A stretch of DNA of 64,000 nucleotides from Albimonas pacifica. GTDB lineage: Bacteria > Pseudomonadota > Alphaproteobacteria > Rhodobacterales > Rhodobacteraceae. Of this stretch, positions 40,915-49,555 are shown one piece after another; positions within the stretch are counted from its first letter, which is position 1; each line of letters begins with the position of its first letter. The notes under the pieces were generated by a model. The model was not told where the DNA came from and made no database searches. It saw nothing but the letters and a program-made list of their open reading frames with translations. The position numbers were made by a program, and so were the translations under genes. The stretch is taken from the NCBI RefSeq assembly GCF_900113695.1, contig NZ_FOQH01000002.1:372001-436000 (forward strand). The letters run 5' to 3'.

Positions 40915-43395
40915 GTGCTGGAGCTTGCCGAAGTCACCGCCCTGCTGACGGCCGCGCCCGCGGCCGCGCTGGAGGCGCTGCGGTCCGGGAACCAGCTGGT
41001 CCTGGCCGTCGCCGGCGGCTGCGCCGGGGCGGTGGCGGCCGCGCTCGGCCTTCGGACCCTGCGCCTGCGCGCCGGCCACCCCGGCCCGGGCCTCGCCGGC
41101 GTCGTCGCGCCGGGCGCGGCGGGGCTGGGCTCCCGCGGCCTGCGTCCCGGCGCCGGGACGCAGGGGGGCGAGGCCGGCCTCGGATTCCACCTCGAGGGCG
41201 GGCGCCTGCGCGCCCGCGACCGCGCCGCCCGCGGCTTCCTGGGCGATGAGACGCGCCCGCTCGACGATTTCACCCGCCGGCTGACCCCGGTCGAGGGGGC
41301 GATGGACCTGGGCCTCGCGCTCCGCGCGCTCGAGGCCGACGGCCGCCCGTTCCGCACGCTCGCCGACGACGACGAGGGCCGGAGCTGGGAGATCGCCGGC
41401 CGGCCCGAGGCGGGCGAGGCGCGCCTCGTCCTCGTCCCCGCCGGCCCCTCCCGGCGAGAGATCGCGCGGCTGCGCGGGATGCTGGCGATGCTCGCCGCCG
41501 ACCGCGACCAGGCGACCGAGGCGCTGGAGGCGGCGCCGCTGCTGGCCTGGCGGCGCTCGCCCGCGGGGCACGTGGTCTGGGGCAACGCCCTCTATCGCCG
41601 GATCGCGGGGGCGGAGGAGGCGCACGGCTCCGACGCGGCGCCTCTGCCGGAGCTGCACCACGACGGCGGCGAGTCCCGCGGGGCCCGCCCGCCGGAGGGG
41701 CGCCGCTCGGTCTTCGACGCGCGCACCGGGGAGCGGCGGTGGTACGAGCTGGCGGAGCTGCCCGCCTCCGACGGGGGAGAGCTCGGCTACGGCGTCGACG
41801 CCGCCGCGGCGGTCCATGCCGAGGGGGCGCTGCGCCGCTTCGTGGAAACCCTGACCGAGACCTTCGCGCATCTGGCCATCGGTCTCGCGATCTTCGACCG
41901 CGAGACGCGGCTGGGCCTGTTCAACCCTGCCTTCGCCTCGCTGATGCGGCTCGACCCGGCCTGGCTGGCGGGACGGCCGTCGCTGTCGGACGTGCTCGAG
42001 CGGCTGCGCGCCGAGCGGCGGCTGCCCGACCACGAGGATTTCCAGCGCTGGCGGGCCGACATGCTGGGCCTGTTCCGGGCCGAGGGCGGGCAGGAGCGGC
42101 CGGAGCGGACCGAGGTTTGGCACCTGCCGGGCGAGCTGCAGATCCGGGTGGTGGCGCGGCCCCATCCCCAGGGGGCGGTGGCCTTCCTGTTCGAGGACGT
42201 CTCCGAGACCGCGCGGCTGGAGCGCCGCTTCGCCACCGAGACCGAGATCCGCCGCGCGGTGATGGACCGGCTGGAGGAGGGCGTGATCGCCTTCGGCCCC
42301 GACGGGGCGGCGCGGTTCGTGAACCCCGCCTTCGCCGCGATCTGGCGGCCGCGGGCCGAGGACCTCGACGGGGGGCTCGACGACGTCGACGTCGGGCTCG
42401 CGGAGGGCGGGGCCGAGCGGCTGCGCCTGCCCCAGGCGCTGGAGATGTTCCGCGCGCGCAGCGGCGCGGCGGCGGTCTGGGACCGGCTGGCGGAGTTCTT
42501 CGGCGCCCCCGCCGACCGCGCCGCCTGGTCCGAGGAGGTCTCGCTGACCGACGGACGGCGGCTGCGGGTGCGGGTGGCGGCGCTGCCCGACGGCTCGGTG
42601 CTGGCGGCCTTCACCGACGTCACCGACACCGCGCGCGCCGAACTCGCCACGCGCGAGCGCACCGCCGCGCTGGAGGCGGCCGAGGAGATCCGGGGGGCGC
42701 TGCTCGAGCAGGTCTCGGGCCGGGTGCGCACGCCGCTGGCGCGGATCCTGGGCCTGGGCCTCGCGCTGCGCGACGAGGCCGAGGACGCCGGCGCCGAGCC
42801 CGGGGCGCTGGAGCGGATCGACGCGATCCTGGAGGCGGCGAGCCAGGTGCAGGCGGCGCTGAGCGGGGTGGCGGACCTCGCCTCGGCCCAGGCCGGGGTG
42901 TTGTCGCTGACGCCCGAGACGGTGGACCTGCGCGCCGCGCTGGTGGCGGCGCTGGACATGGCCCAGCGCCGCGCGGCGGAGCGGGGCGTGACCCTGTCGC
43001 TGGAGCCCGCCGCGGGGGCGGAGGGGGGCGAGCAGGTGCTGGGCGACGCCGCCCGGGTGCGCCAGCTCCTGTTCAACCTGGTGACCGATGCGGTGCACCG
43101 CGCCGGGGCCGGCGACGAGGTGCGCGCGGGCGCCTGCCGTCGGGGCGGCGAGATCGAGATCTGGACCGAGGCGCCCGACGACGGCGCCCCTTCCGACGCC
43201 GGCCCCGCCCCGGGCGAGCCGCGCCATGGCGGCCTCGCCCATGCCCTGGTGCGCCGCTTCTCGGAACTGCACGGCGGCTCGGTGCGCACCGAGCGCCTGG
43301 AGCGCGCCGGCGCCCTCCGCCGGCGGGTGATCTGCACCCTCCCCGCCGAAGCCCTGCGCGCCCCCGCCCCCCGCCGCGCCCCCGCCGTCGCCTGA
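40915..43395 (+). CDS. divL: DivL-like PAS-domain histidine pseudokinase
   Basis: The 826-residue product starts at GTG 40915 behind GGGAGA. One N-terminal hydrophobic segment (about 26-46) is followed by several PAS-like domains (about 205-330, 320-440, 455-580; ETLTETFAHLAIGLAIFDRETRLGLFNPAF and RAVMDRLEEGVIAFGPDGAARFVNPAFAAIW). The dimerisation helix reads EQVSGRVRTPLARILG: Gly602 replaces the phospho-acceptor His and Arg replaces the Glu. The ATP lid is decayed: NLVTDAVHRAG for NxxxNAxKFT, and no DxGxG box. Position upstream of tsaE-amgK-murU-addB-addA-trxA matches the Caulobacter divL locus, where Tyr replaces His. It probably binds, not phosphorylates, cell-cycle regulators of the CckA/DivK type. 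Confidence 0.75.
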   Translation: MLELAEVTALLTAAPAAALEALRSGNQLVLAVAGGCAGAVAAALGLRTLRLRAGHPGPGLAGVVAPGAAGLGSRGLRPGAGTQGGEAGLGFHLEGGRLRARDRAARGFLGDETRPLDDFTRRLTPVEGAMDLGLALRALEADGRPFRTLADDDEGRSWEIAGRPEAGEARLVLVPAGPSRREIARLRGMLAMLAADRDQATEALEAAPLLAWRRSPAGHVVWGNALYRRIAGAEEAHGSDAAPLPELHHDGGESRGARPPEGRRSVFDARTGERRWYELAELPASDGGELGYGVDAAAAVHAEGALRRFVETLTETFAHLAIGLAIFDRETRLGLFNPAFASLMRLDPAWLAGRPSLSDVLERLRAERRLPDHEDFQRWRADMLGLFRAEGGQERPERTEVWHLPGELQIRVVARPHPQGAVAFLFEDVSETARLERRFATETEIRRAVMDRLEEGVIAFGPDGAARFVNPAFAAIWRPRAEDLDGGLDDVDVGLAEGGAERLRLPQALEMFRARSGAAAVWDRLAEFFGAPADRAAWSEEVSLTDGRRLRVRVAALPDGSVLAAFTDVTDTARAELATRERTAALEAAEEIRGALLEQVSGRVRTPLARILGLGLALRDEAEDAGAEPGALERIDAILEAASQVQAALSGVADLASAQAGVLSLTPETVDLRAALVAALDMAQRRAAERGVTLSLEPAAGAEGGEQVLGDAARVRQLLFNLVTDAVHRAGAGDEVRAGACRRGGEIEIWTEAPDDGAPSDAGPAPGEPRHGGLAHALVRRFSELHGGSVRTERLERAGALRRRVICTLPAEALRAPAPRRAPAVA

Positions 43396-43627
43396 CCCCG
43401 GCCGTCGCCTGTCCCCCGCCGTCGCCTGAACCCCGGCCCCGCGGCTTCGGGCCCTTCGGCGAACGGCGGCCTCCCATGCGGAGCGTCCGCGCGACATCCT
43501 CCCCCTCCTCCTCCCCCTCCTCCTCCTCCCCCTCCCCCTCCTCGTCCGCCGCCGCTCCGGCGGCCTTCTCGTTTTGCCCCGCCGTGCCCGCGTCCTCGGG
43601 CGGCGGGACTGCGGGCGGGGCCGGACC

Positions 43628-43672
43628 GGGCGAGGCCGGACTGGGCGAGGCCGGACTGGGCGAGGCCGGCCG
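43628..43672 (+). repeat. Tandem repeat, 15-bp unit, about 3 copies
   Basis: Unit GGGCGAGGCCGGACT, with the last copy degenerating after 10 bases and another imperfect copy near 43688. Unit length is a multiple of three. Confidence 0.8.
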
Positions 43673-43706
43673 ACGCGGGGCCGAACTAGGCGAGGCCGGA
43701 CCGGGC

Positions 43707-43760
43707 GCGGGCCGGGACGCAGGGGCGGGCCGGGACGCAGGGGCGGGCCGGGACGCAGGG
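43707..43760 (+). repeat. Tandem repeat, 3 x 18 bp
   Basis: Three perfect copies of GCGGGCCGGGACGCAGGG, followed by a partial copy. Unit length is a multiple of three and the array abuts the 15-bp array. Confidence 0.85.
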
Positions 43761-44044
43761 ACGCAGGGGCGGGCCGCGCCCGCGGGGCCGGCCGCTCCCG
43801 GCGCCGGCGAAGCGGGGCCCGGGGCGGGCGGAGCCGGGCGTTCGGGCGTGGGCGGGGCGCCGCTCCGGACCTGCGGGGCGGGGCGCGGCAGGGGGCGAAG
43901 CCTCGCTTCGCCGTCTGGGGACGGGCGGCGCGGCGCGGGGGCAGGGCGCCTGTGCGCGGGCGGGGCATTGCTCCGGGGAGGCGGGATCGCCATGATCGGG
44001 GGGCGTCCCACGCGCCCCCGTTTCTCCCCGCCACCGGAGCCGCC

Positions 44045-44554
44045 ATGTCATTGCGATCCGACGCCGCCGCGCCTGCGCCTGCGCTCCGCCGCCTGCTGGC
44101 GGACGCGGAGGCGACCGACCGGCTCGGCGCCGCGCTGGGCCTCGCGCTCGCGCCCGGCGACGCGGTGATGCTCTCGGGCGACCTGGGGGCCGGCAAGTCG
44201 GCGCTGGCCCGCGCCGCGATCTCGGCGATCCTGGCGCAGGAGGACCGGGTCGAGGACATCCCCTCGCCCTCCTTCACGCTGGTGCAGAGCTACGACAGCG
44301 CCCGCGGCGAGATCTGGCACGCCGACCTCCACCGCCTCGGCGGCCCCGCCGCGATCCCCGAGCTGGGGCTGGAGGAGGCCTTCGAGGACGCGATCTGCCT
44401 CGTCGAGTGGCCCGAGCGCCTCGGCCCCCTCGCCCCCGCCCGCCGGCTGGAGATCGCGCTCGCCTTCCCGCCCGGCGACGGCGAGGGCCGCCTGCTGGAG
44501 GTCCGCCCGGTCGGCCCCGGGTGGGAGGCCGCGCTGGCGGCGCTGGGCCGGTGA
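44045..44554 (+). CDS. tsaE: tRNA threonylcarbamoyladenosine synthesis ATPase TsaE
   Basis: The 169-residue product is the P-loop ATPase that works with TsaB/TsaD in t6A37 tRNA modification. Walker A GDLGAGKSALAR (residues 45-56, Lys51), the switch-like SPSFTLVQSYDSARGEIWHADLHRLGG and CLVEWPERLG are diagnostic. ATG 44045 is preceded by CCGGAG. Start of a plus-strand run with amgK and murU. The amgK ATG is 48 bases after its stop. Confidence 0.93.
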   Translation: MSLRSDAAAPAPALRRLLADAEATDRLGAALGLALAPGDAVMLSGDLGAGKSALARAAISAILAQEDRVEDIPSPSFTLVQSYDSARGEIWHADLHRLGGPAAIPELGLEEAFEDAICLVEWPERLGPLAPARRLEIALAFPPGDGEGRLLEVRPVGPGWEAALAALGR

Positions 44555-44602
44555 GCCCCCGTCGCCGCCCGCTTCCCCGCCCCCGTCGCCGTCCCCGTCG
44601 CC

Positions 44603-45736
44603 ATGACGAAATCCGTCGCCCCCGCGCTTGACGCAGCCCCGGCCGCGATCCCAGAACAGCTGTCCCGCAACCCGACCCCGCGAGCGCCCGTGCCCGAGAC
44701 CTCCGCCTCCCCCGCCCCCGACCGGGACGCCCTGCGCGCCGCCTTCCTGGCGCAGGCCGGCTGGGCCGCCGCCACGATCCGGCCGCTGGCCGGCGACGCC
44801 TCCAACCGCCGCTACGAGCGGCTGAGCGAGGGCCCCGGCGGGGCCGGCGCGGTGCTGATGGACGCGCCCCCCGAGAAGGGCGAGGACCTGGTCCCCTTCC
44901 TGGGCGTCACGCAGGCGCTGCGCGCCCGCGGCTTCTCGGCCCCCGAGATCCTCGCCGCCGACCCCGCCACGGGCTTCGCGGTGATCGAGGACCTGGGCGA
45001 CGACCTCTACGCCCGGGTCTGCGCGCGCGATCCCGCGCTGGAGACCCCCCTCTACCTCGCCGCGGCCGAGCTGCTGGCCGAGCTGCAGTCCGCCCCGGCC
45101 CCCGAGATCGCCGGCGACCACGCCGTCCCCCCCTACGACCGCGGCACGCTGGAGCGGGAGGCGATGCTGCTGCCCGAGTGGTATCTCGCGGGCCTCGGGC
45201 AGGGCTCGGCCGCGCTGGCCGAGGAGTTCCGCGGCCGCGTGACCGCGGCCCTCGCGCCGGTCGAGGACGTCCGCGGCGCGCTCGCGCTGCGCGACTTCCA
45301 TGCCGAGAACCTGCTGTGGCTGCCCGCGCGCCGGGGCGCCGCGCGGGTGGGGCTGCTCGACTACCAGGACGCGCTGCGCGGCCACGGCGCCTACGACCTG
45401 ATCTCGCTGACCGAGGACGCCCGCCGCGACACCTCCGAAGGCCTGCGCGCCGCCGCCACGCGGCGCTACCTGGAGGCCTCGGGCCAGGACCCCGAGGCCT
45501 TCGGGACCGCCGCGGCCCTGCTCGCCGCCCAGCGCAACATGAAGATCGTGGGCATCTTCGCCCGCCTGCACCTGCGCGACGGCAAGGCGGGCTACCTCGA
45601 CCTGATCCCGCGGGTCTGGGGGCACCTGGCGCGCGACCTCGCCCACCCCGCGCTCTCGGAGCTTCAGGCCTTCGTGAAGGCCCACGTGCCCCCGCCCGCG
45701 CCCGGCGCCCTCGCCCGCCTGCGGGGCGCGCGATGA
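44603..45736 (+). CDS. amgK: N-acetylmuramate/N-acetylglucosamine kinase AmgK
   Basis: The 377-residue product has the aminoglycoside phosphotransferase fold: PLAGDASNRRYERL, VLMDAPPEKGEDLVPFL, GFAVIEDLGDDLY, catalytic LRDFHAENLLW and GLLDYQDALRGHGAYDLISL. AmgK phosphorylates MurNAc at the anomeric position in the alphaproteobacterial/pseudomonad cell-wall recycling shunt, and murU follows directly, as expected for that pathway. The first about 40 residues are variable and a later start (GTG near 44690) is possible. Its stop overlaps the murU start (ATGA at 45733). Confidence 0.9.
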   Translation: MTKSVAPALDAAPAAIPEQLSRNPTPRAPVPETSASPAPDRDALRAAFLAQAGWAAATIRPLAGDASNRRYERLSEGPGGAGAVLMDAPPEKGEDLVPFLGVTQALRARGFSAPEILAADPATGFAVIEDLGDDLYARVCARDPALETPLYLAAAELLAELQSAPAPEIAGDHAVPPYDRGTLEREAMLLPEWYLAGLGQGSAALAEEFRGRVTAALAPVEDVRGALALRDFHAENLLWLPARRGAARVGLLDYQDALRGHGAYDLISLTEDARRDTSEGLRAAATRRYLEASGQDPEAFGTAAALLAAQRNMKIVGIFARLHLRDGKAGYLDLIPRVWGHLARDLAHPALSELQAFVKAHVPPPAPGALARLRGAR

Positions 45737-46443
45737 CGCCGTCGCGCGCGATGATCATGGCGGCCGGCAAGGGCACGCGGATGGGGGCGCTGACGCAGAC
45801 CGCGCCCAAGCCGATGCTGCCGGTGGCGGGGCGTCCGCTGATCGACCACGCCCTCGACCGGGTCGTCGAGGGCGGGGCCGCCGAGGCGGTGGTGAACCTG
45901 CACCACCTCGGCGAGCAGATCCGCGCCCATCTCGCCGGCCGCGAGGCGCCCCGCGTGACCTTCTCCGACGAGACCGAAGCGCTGCTCGACACCGGCGGCG
46001 GCGTGCGCAAGGCCCGCCCCCTGCTGGGCGAGGCGCCGGTCTACGTGCTGAACTCGGATGCCATCTGGACCGGCGCCGCCCCCCTGCCGACGCTGGCCGC
46101 CGCCTGGGACGAGGGGCGGATGGACGCGCTCCTGCACTTCGTGCGCCGCGAGGATGCGGTCGCCTACACCCGCGCCGGCGACTTCTTCCTGGAGGACGTC
46201 GCGGACGGCGTCGGCCGCCCCGTGCGGCGGGGCGAGGCGCCGCTCGCGCCCTACATCTACGCCTCGGCCCAGATCGTGCGCCCCGCGGCCTTCGAGGGCT
46301 TTCCGCCGGGCCCCTTCTCGACCAACCTCGTCTGGGACCGCCTGCTGGAGGCGGGGCGCCTCTTCGCCGTGGTCCACGAGGGCGCCTGGGTCGACGTCGG
46401 CACGCCCGAGGGGCTCGCCGCCGCCGAGGCGCTGCTGGCATGA
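45733..46443 (+). CDS. murU: N-acetylmuramate-1-phosphate uridylyltransferase MurU
   Basis: The 236-residue product is a sugar nucleotidyltransferase: IMAAGKGTRMGALTQTAPKPMLPVAGRPLIDH (signature 1 and PKP lysine), ETGGG-like LLDTGGGVRKA, VLNSDAIW and DVGTPEGLAAAE. It turns MurNAc-1-phosphate into UDP-MurNAc, completing the AmgK/MurU recycling route that bypasses de novo UDP-MurNAc synthesis (and so fosfomycin-sensitive MurA). ATG 45733 overlaps the amgK stop. addB begins 80 bases downstream. Confidence 0.9.
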   Translation: MTPSRAMIMAAGKGTRMGALTQTAPKPMLPVAGRPLIDHALDRVVEGGAAEAVVNLHHLGEQIRAHLAGREAPRVTFSDETEALLDTGGGVRKARPLLGEAPVYVLNSDAIWTGAAPLPTLAAAWDEGRMDALLHFVRREDAVAYTRAGDFFLEDVADGVGRPVRRGEAPLAPYIYASAQIVRPAAFEGFPPGPFSTNLVWDRLLEAGRLFAVVHEGAWVDVGTPEGLAAAEALLA

Positions 46444-46522
46444 ACCGCCGCCCGTCCCGCCCGCGCCCGCGGGCCGGATCCGTCCCCCGCGTCGCGCCCG
46501 GCGCCTCGACCCCGCAGGCCGC

Positions 46523-49500
46523 ATGACCCTCTTTCCCCCCTCGAGCGCCCCGCGCGTCTTCTACGTGGCCCCCGGCGCGGACTTCTCCGCCGCCCTCGCC
46601 CGGGGCCTGCGCGAGCGTCTCGCCGCGGCGCCGGGGGGCGAGGCGCCCGAGGCCATCGCCCGCGTCCAGCTCTACCTCAACACGCGGCGCACCGGCCGCG
46701 CCCTGATCTCGGCGCTGGAGGCCGGGCGCCCCGCCGCCTGGCTGCCCCGCCTCTCCTACGTCGGCGAGATGGCGGAGGAGGCGCTGCTCGCCGGCATCCC
46801 CGCAGGCTCCAGCCCGATGCGCCGCACCCTGGCGCTGATGCGCCTGACCGAGGCGTTCCTCGCCGCCAACCCCGAGTTCGGCGATCCGCTGGGCGCCCCC
46901 GCGCTGGCGATGTCGCTGCGCGGGCTGCTCGACGAGCTGCAGGCCGCCGGCCTCGACGCCCAGGCGCTGCGCGAGCTGGACCTCGCCCAGCACGCCGCCC
47001 ACTGGGACCTGACCGCGCGCTTCCTGACCATCGCCGCCGAGCACTGGCCCGCCTGGCTCGACGAGAACGAGCACGGCGCGCCGGACCCCGAGACCCGCCG
47101 CCGCCTCGCCGTCGCGGCCCTGCGTGCGGAGTGGGAGGCGCAGCCGCCTGCCCATCCCGTGATCGCCGCAGGCTCCACCGCCTCGACCCCCGCCACCGCC
47201 GAGCTGCTGGCCGCCGTCGCGCGCCTGCCCGACGGCGCGGTGGTGCTGCCCGGCTGGGATCCCGACCTGCCGCAGGACGTGTGGGAGGAGCTGACCGGCG
47301 ACGCCCCGCGCCCCGAGCACCCCCACCACTTCCAGGCCCGCTTCCTCGCCTCGCTCGGCCTCGGGCCGCAGGACGTGACGGCCTGGGGCGAGCCCTCGCC
47401 CCCCTCGCCGCCCCGCCTGCGCCTCCTGACCCAGGCCCTGCGCCCCGCGCCCGTGACCGACCACTGGCTCGACGCGCTGGAGGAGCTCGCCGCCGAGGCC
47501 CCCGCGGCGACCGCGGGGCTCGCCCTGCTGGAGGCGGAGACGCCGCGCGACGAGGCCGCCGCCATCGCCGGCGCCCTGATGGCCGAGGCCGCCGCCGGCG
47601 GCACGGCGGCCCTCGTCACCCCCGACCAGGTCCTCGCGCGCCGGGTGAAGGCGGAACTGGGCCGCTGGGGGATCGAGCCCGACGACAGCGCCGGCCGCCC
47701 CCTCGGCCTGACGCCCCCCGGCATCCTCCTCGGCCTCGCCGCCGGCCGCCTCGGCCGCCCGATGACGGCCGAGGCGCTGGCCGCCCTGCTGCGCCACCCC
47801 CTCGCCTGCGCCCCCGCCCGCCGCGCTCACCTGCGCTGCCTCGCCTTCCTGACCCGCGAGGCGCTGCGCGGCGGCGCCCGCGAGATCGACTGGGACCGGC
47901 TGAGCCAGCGCCTCGACGCCCGCCGCGCCGACCCCGAGCGCCCCGCCAAGGCCCCCGAGGGCTTCGATCCCTGGCTCGCCTGGCTGCGCGGCCTTCTCGC
48001 CCCCCTCGCCTCGCCGCCCCCGGGCGCCGCCGCCTGCGTCGCGCTCCACCGCGCCGCCGCCGAGGCTCTCAGCCGCGGCCCCGCCCATTTCGCCCCCGAA
48101 GACGCCGCCGAGGCGGGCGCCGAGCTCGCCCCCCTCTGGTCCGACGCCGACGGCGCCGACGCCCTCCGCTTCGTCGAGGAGCTGGCCGAGGCCGCCCCGG
48201 CCCACGGCGACGGCCTGCCCCCCGCCGCCTACGGCGCCCTGTGGACCGCGCTGATCCGCGCGAAGCAATCGCGTCCCCGCCCCGAGCGGGTGACCGAGCG
48301 GATCCGCATCCTCGGCGCGCTCGAGGCCCGGGCGGAGACCGTCGGCCTGATGATCCTCGGCGGGTTGAACGAAGGGGCCTGGCCCGCCCATCCCGCGCCC
48401 GACCCCTGGCTGAACCGGGGCCTGCGCGAGCAGCTCGGCCTCGCCTCGCCCGAGCGGCGCATCGGCCTCGCCGCGCACGACTTCCTGATGGCCGCGAACG
48501 CGCCCCGTGCGGTGCTCAGCCGCTCGAAACGCGACGACGGCGGCCCCTCGAACCCCGCGCGCTGGCTGGTGCGCCTGTCGAACCTGCTCGACGGCGCCTC
48601 GAAGGAGTCCCTCGCCGCCATGCGCGCCCGCGGCCAGGCCCTGCTGCGCGCCGCCGACGCCCTCGACCTGGGCCCCACGGTTCCGCCGGAGCCCCGCCCC
48701 AATCCCAAGCCGCCGGTGGAGACCCGCCCCCGCCGACTGTCGGTCACGGCGGTCGAGACGCTGGTCCGCGACCCCTACGCGATCTACGCCCGCCACGTCC
48801 TGCGCCTGCGCAAGCTCGAGCCCCTCGGCCGCGCCCCGGACGCGCGCGACATGGGCACCGCCCTGCACGCGGTGATGGAGGCCTTCGCACGGGACATCGC
48901 GCCGCTGCCGTCGACGGCGGGCGTGCCCGAGCTCCGCGCCAAGCTGATCGCCGCCGCCGAGCGCCTGTTGCCCGATCTCGTCCCCTGGCCCGCCCAGCGT
49001 CGCCTCTGGCTCGCGCGCATCGCGCGGGCCGCCGACTGGATCGCCGCCGGCGAGGCCGGACGCCGCGCCCACGGCGAGGTGGCGGCGCTGGAGGCGAAGG
49101 GCGAGCGTCTCCTGGAGGGGCAGGGCGGCGCGTTCCGCCTGACCGCCACCGCCGACCGCATCGACCGGCTGGGAACCGGGAGCCTCGCCATCTACGACTA
49201 CAAGACCGGCACGCCCCCGTCCGAGAAGCAGATCGGCGTCTACAACGTCCAGCTCCAGCTCGAGGCCGCCATCGCCGAGGCCGGCGGCTTCCCCGACCTG
49301 CCCGCAGCCCCGGTCGCCCATCTCGAATACGTGGGCCTGTCGGGGTCCGGCGTCGGCGGAACCTCGCGGCTGGTGGACCTGGTGAAACGCTCCGCCGCCG
49401 ACGCCTGGGGAGAGCTGGGGGAGCTGGTCGCCCGCTACGACGATCCCGCCCAGGGCTACCGCTCGCGCGAGCGCCTGCCGCGCGAGGAGTTCGTGGGCGA

Positions 49501-49555
49501 CTACGACCAGCTCGCCCGCCATGGCGAGTGGACCGGCGCGGAGGACGGCGAATGA
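46523..49555 (+). CDS. addB: Double-strand break repair protein AddB
   Basis: The 1010-residue product is the AddB subunit of the AddAB helicase-nuclease, alphaproteobacterial type. It starts VFYVAPGADFSAALARGL, has no Walker A at the N-terminus, keeps LGGLNEGAWPAHPAPDPWLNRGLREQLGL (inactive-helicase motif region) and ends with a RecB-type nuclease: DRIDRLGTGSLAIYDYKTGTPPS and QLQLE. The four-cysteine iron-sulfur cluster of Bacillus AddB is absent. ATG 46523 is family-typical. Its stop overlaps the addA ATG (49552), so the subunits are coupled. Confidence 0.94.
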   Translation: MTLFPPSSAPRVFYVAPGADFSAALARGLRERLAAAPGGEAPEAIARVQLYLNTRRTGRALISALEAGRPAAWLPRLSYVGEMAEEALLAGIPAGSSPMRRTLALMRLTEAFLAANPEFGDPLGAPALAMSLRGLLDELQAAGLDAQALRELDLAQHAAHWDLTARFLTIAAEHWPAWLDENEHGAPDPETRRRLAVAALRAEWEAQPPAHPVIAAGSTASTPATAELLAAVARLPDGAVVLPGWDPDLPQDVWEELTGDAPRPEHPHHFQARFLASLGLGPQDVTAWGEPSPPSPPRLRLLTQALRPAPVTDHWLDALEELAAEAPAATAGLALLEAETPRDEAAAIAGALMAEAAAGGTAALVTPDQVLARRVKAELGRWGIEPDDSAGRPLGLTPPGILLGLAAGRLGRPMTAEALAALLRHPLACAPARRAHLRCLAFLTREALRGGAREIDWDRLSQRLDARRADPERPAKAPEGFDPWLAWLRGLLAPLASPPPGAAACVALHRAAAEALSRGPAHFAPEDAAEAGAELAPLWSDADGADALRFVEELAEAAPAHGDGLPPAAYGALWTALIRAKQSRPRPERVTERIRILGALEARAETVGLMILGGLNEGAWPAHPAPDPWLNRGLREQLGLASPERRIGLAAHDFLMAANAPRAVLSRSKRDDGGPSNPARWLVRLSNLLDGASKESLAAMRARGQALLRAADALDLGPTVPPEPRPNPKPPVETRPRRLSVTAVETLVRDPYAIYARHVLRLRKLEPLGRAPDARDMGTALHAVMEAFARDIAPLPSTAGVPELRAKLIAAAERLLPDLVPWPAQRRLWLARIARAADWIAAGEAGRRAHGEVAALEAKGERLLEGQGGAFRLTATADRIDRLGTGSLAIYDYKTGTPPSEKQIGVYNVQLQLEAAIAEAGGFPDLPAAPVAHLEYVGLSGSGVGGTSRLVDLVKRSAADAWGELGELVARYDDPAQGYRSRERLPREEFVGDYDQLARHGEWTGAEDGE

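Larger units (their letters stand above)
43396..44044. other. 649-base low-complexity spacer with minisatellites
   Basis: It separates the divL-like gene from tsaE, normally close neighbours. It holds a 47-base pure pyrimidine tract (43497-43543), a 15-bp repeat (43628-43672), an 18-bp repeat (43707-43760) and further Gly/Ala-codon-like GC-rich DNA. Long open frames cross it on both strands but lack ribosome sites and recognisable products. Confidence 0.7.

Noticed and set aside
43073..44011. Possible Pro/Ala-rich protein coded on the minus strand across the minisatellites
   Set aside because: The repeats are in-frame in several frames, but the frame runs into the real divL-like gene, no ribosome binding site precedes its start, and composition is what GC-rich repeats give.
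39259..44277. Very long minus-strand open frame (over 1600 codons) antisense to regB, the divL-like gene and tsaE
   Set aside because: It is an artefact of high GC: stop codons are rare in the complementary frame. The product is Arg/Gly/Ala-rich with no domain, and the plus-strand genes beneath it are clear families.
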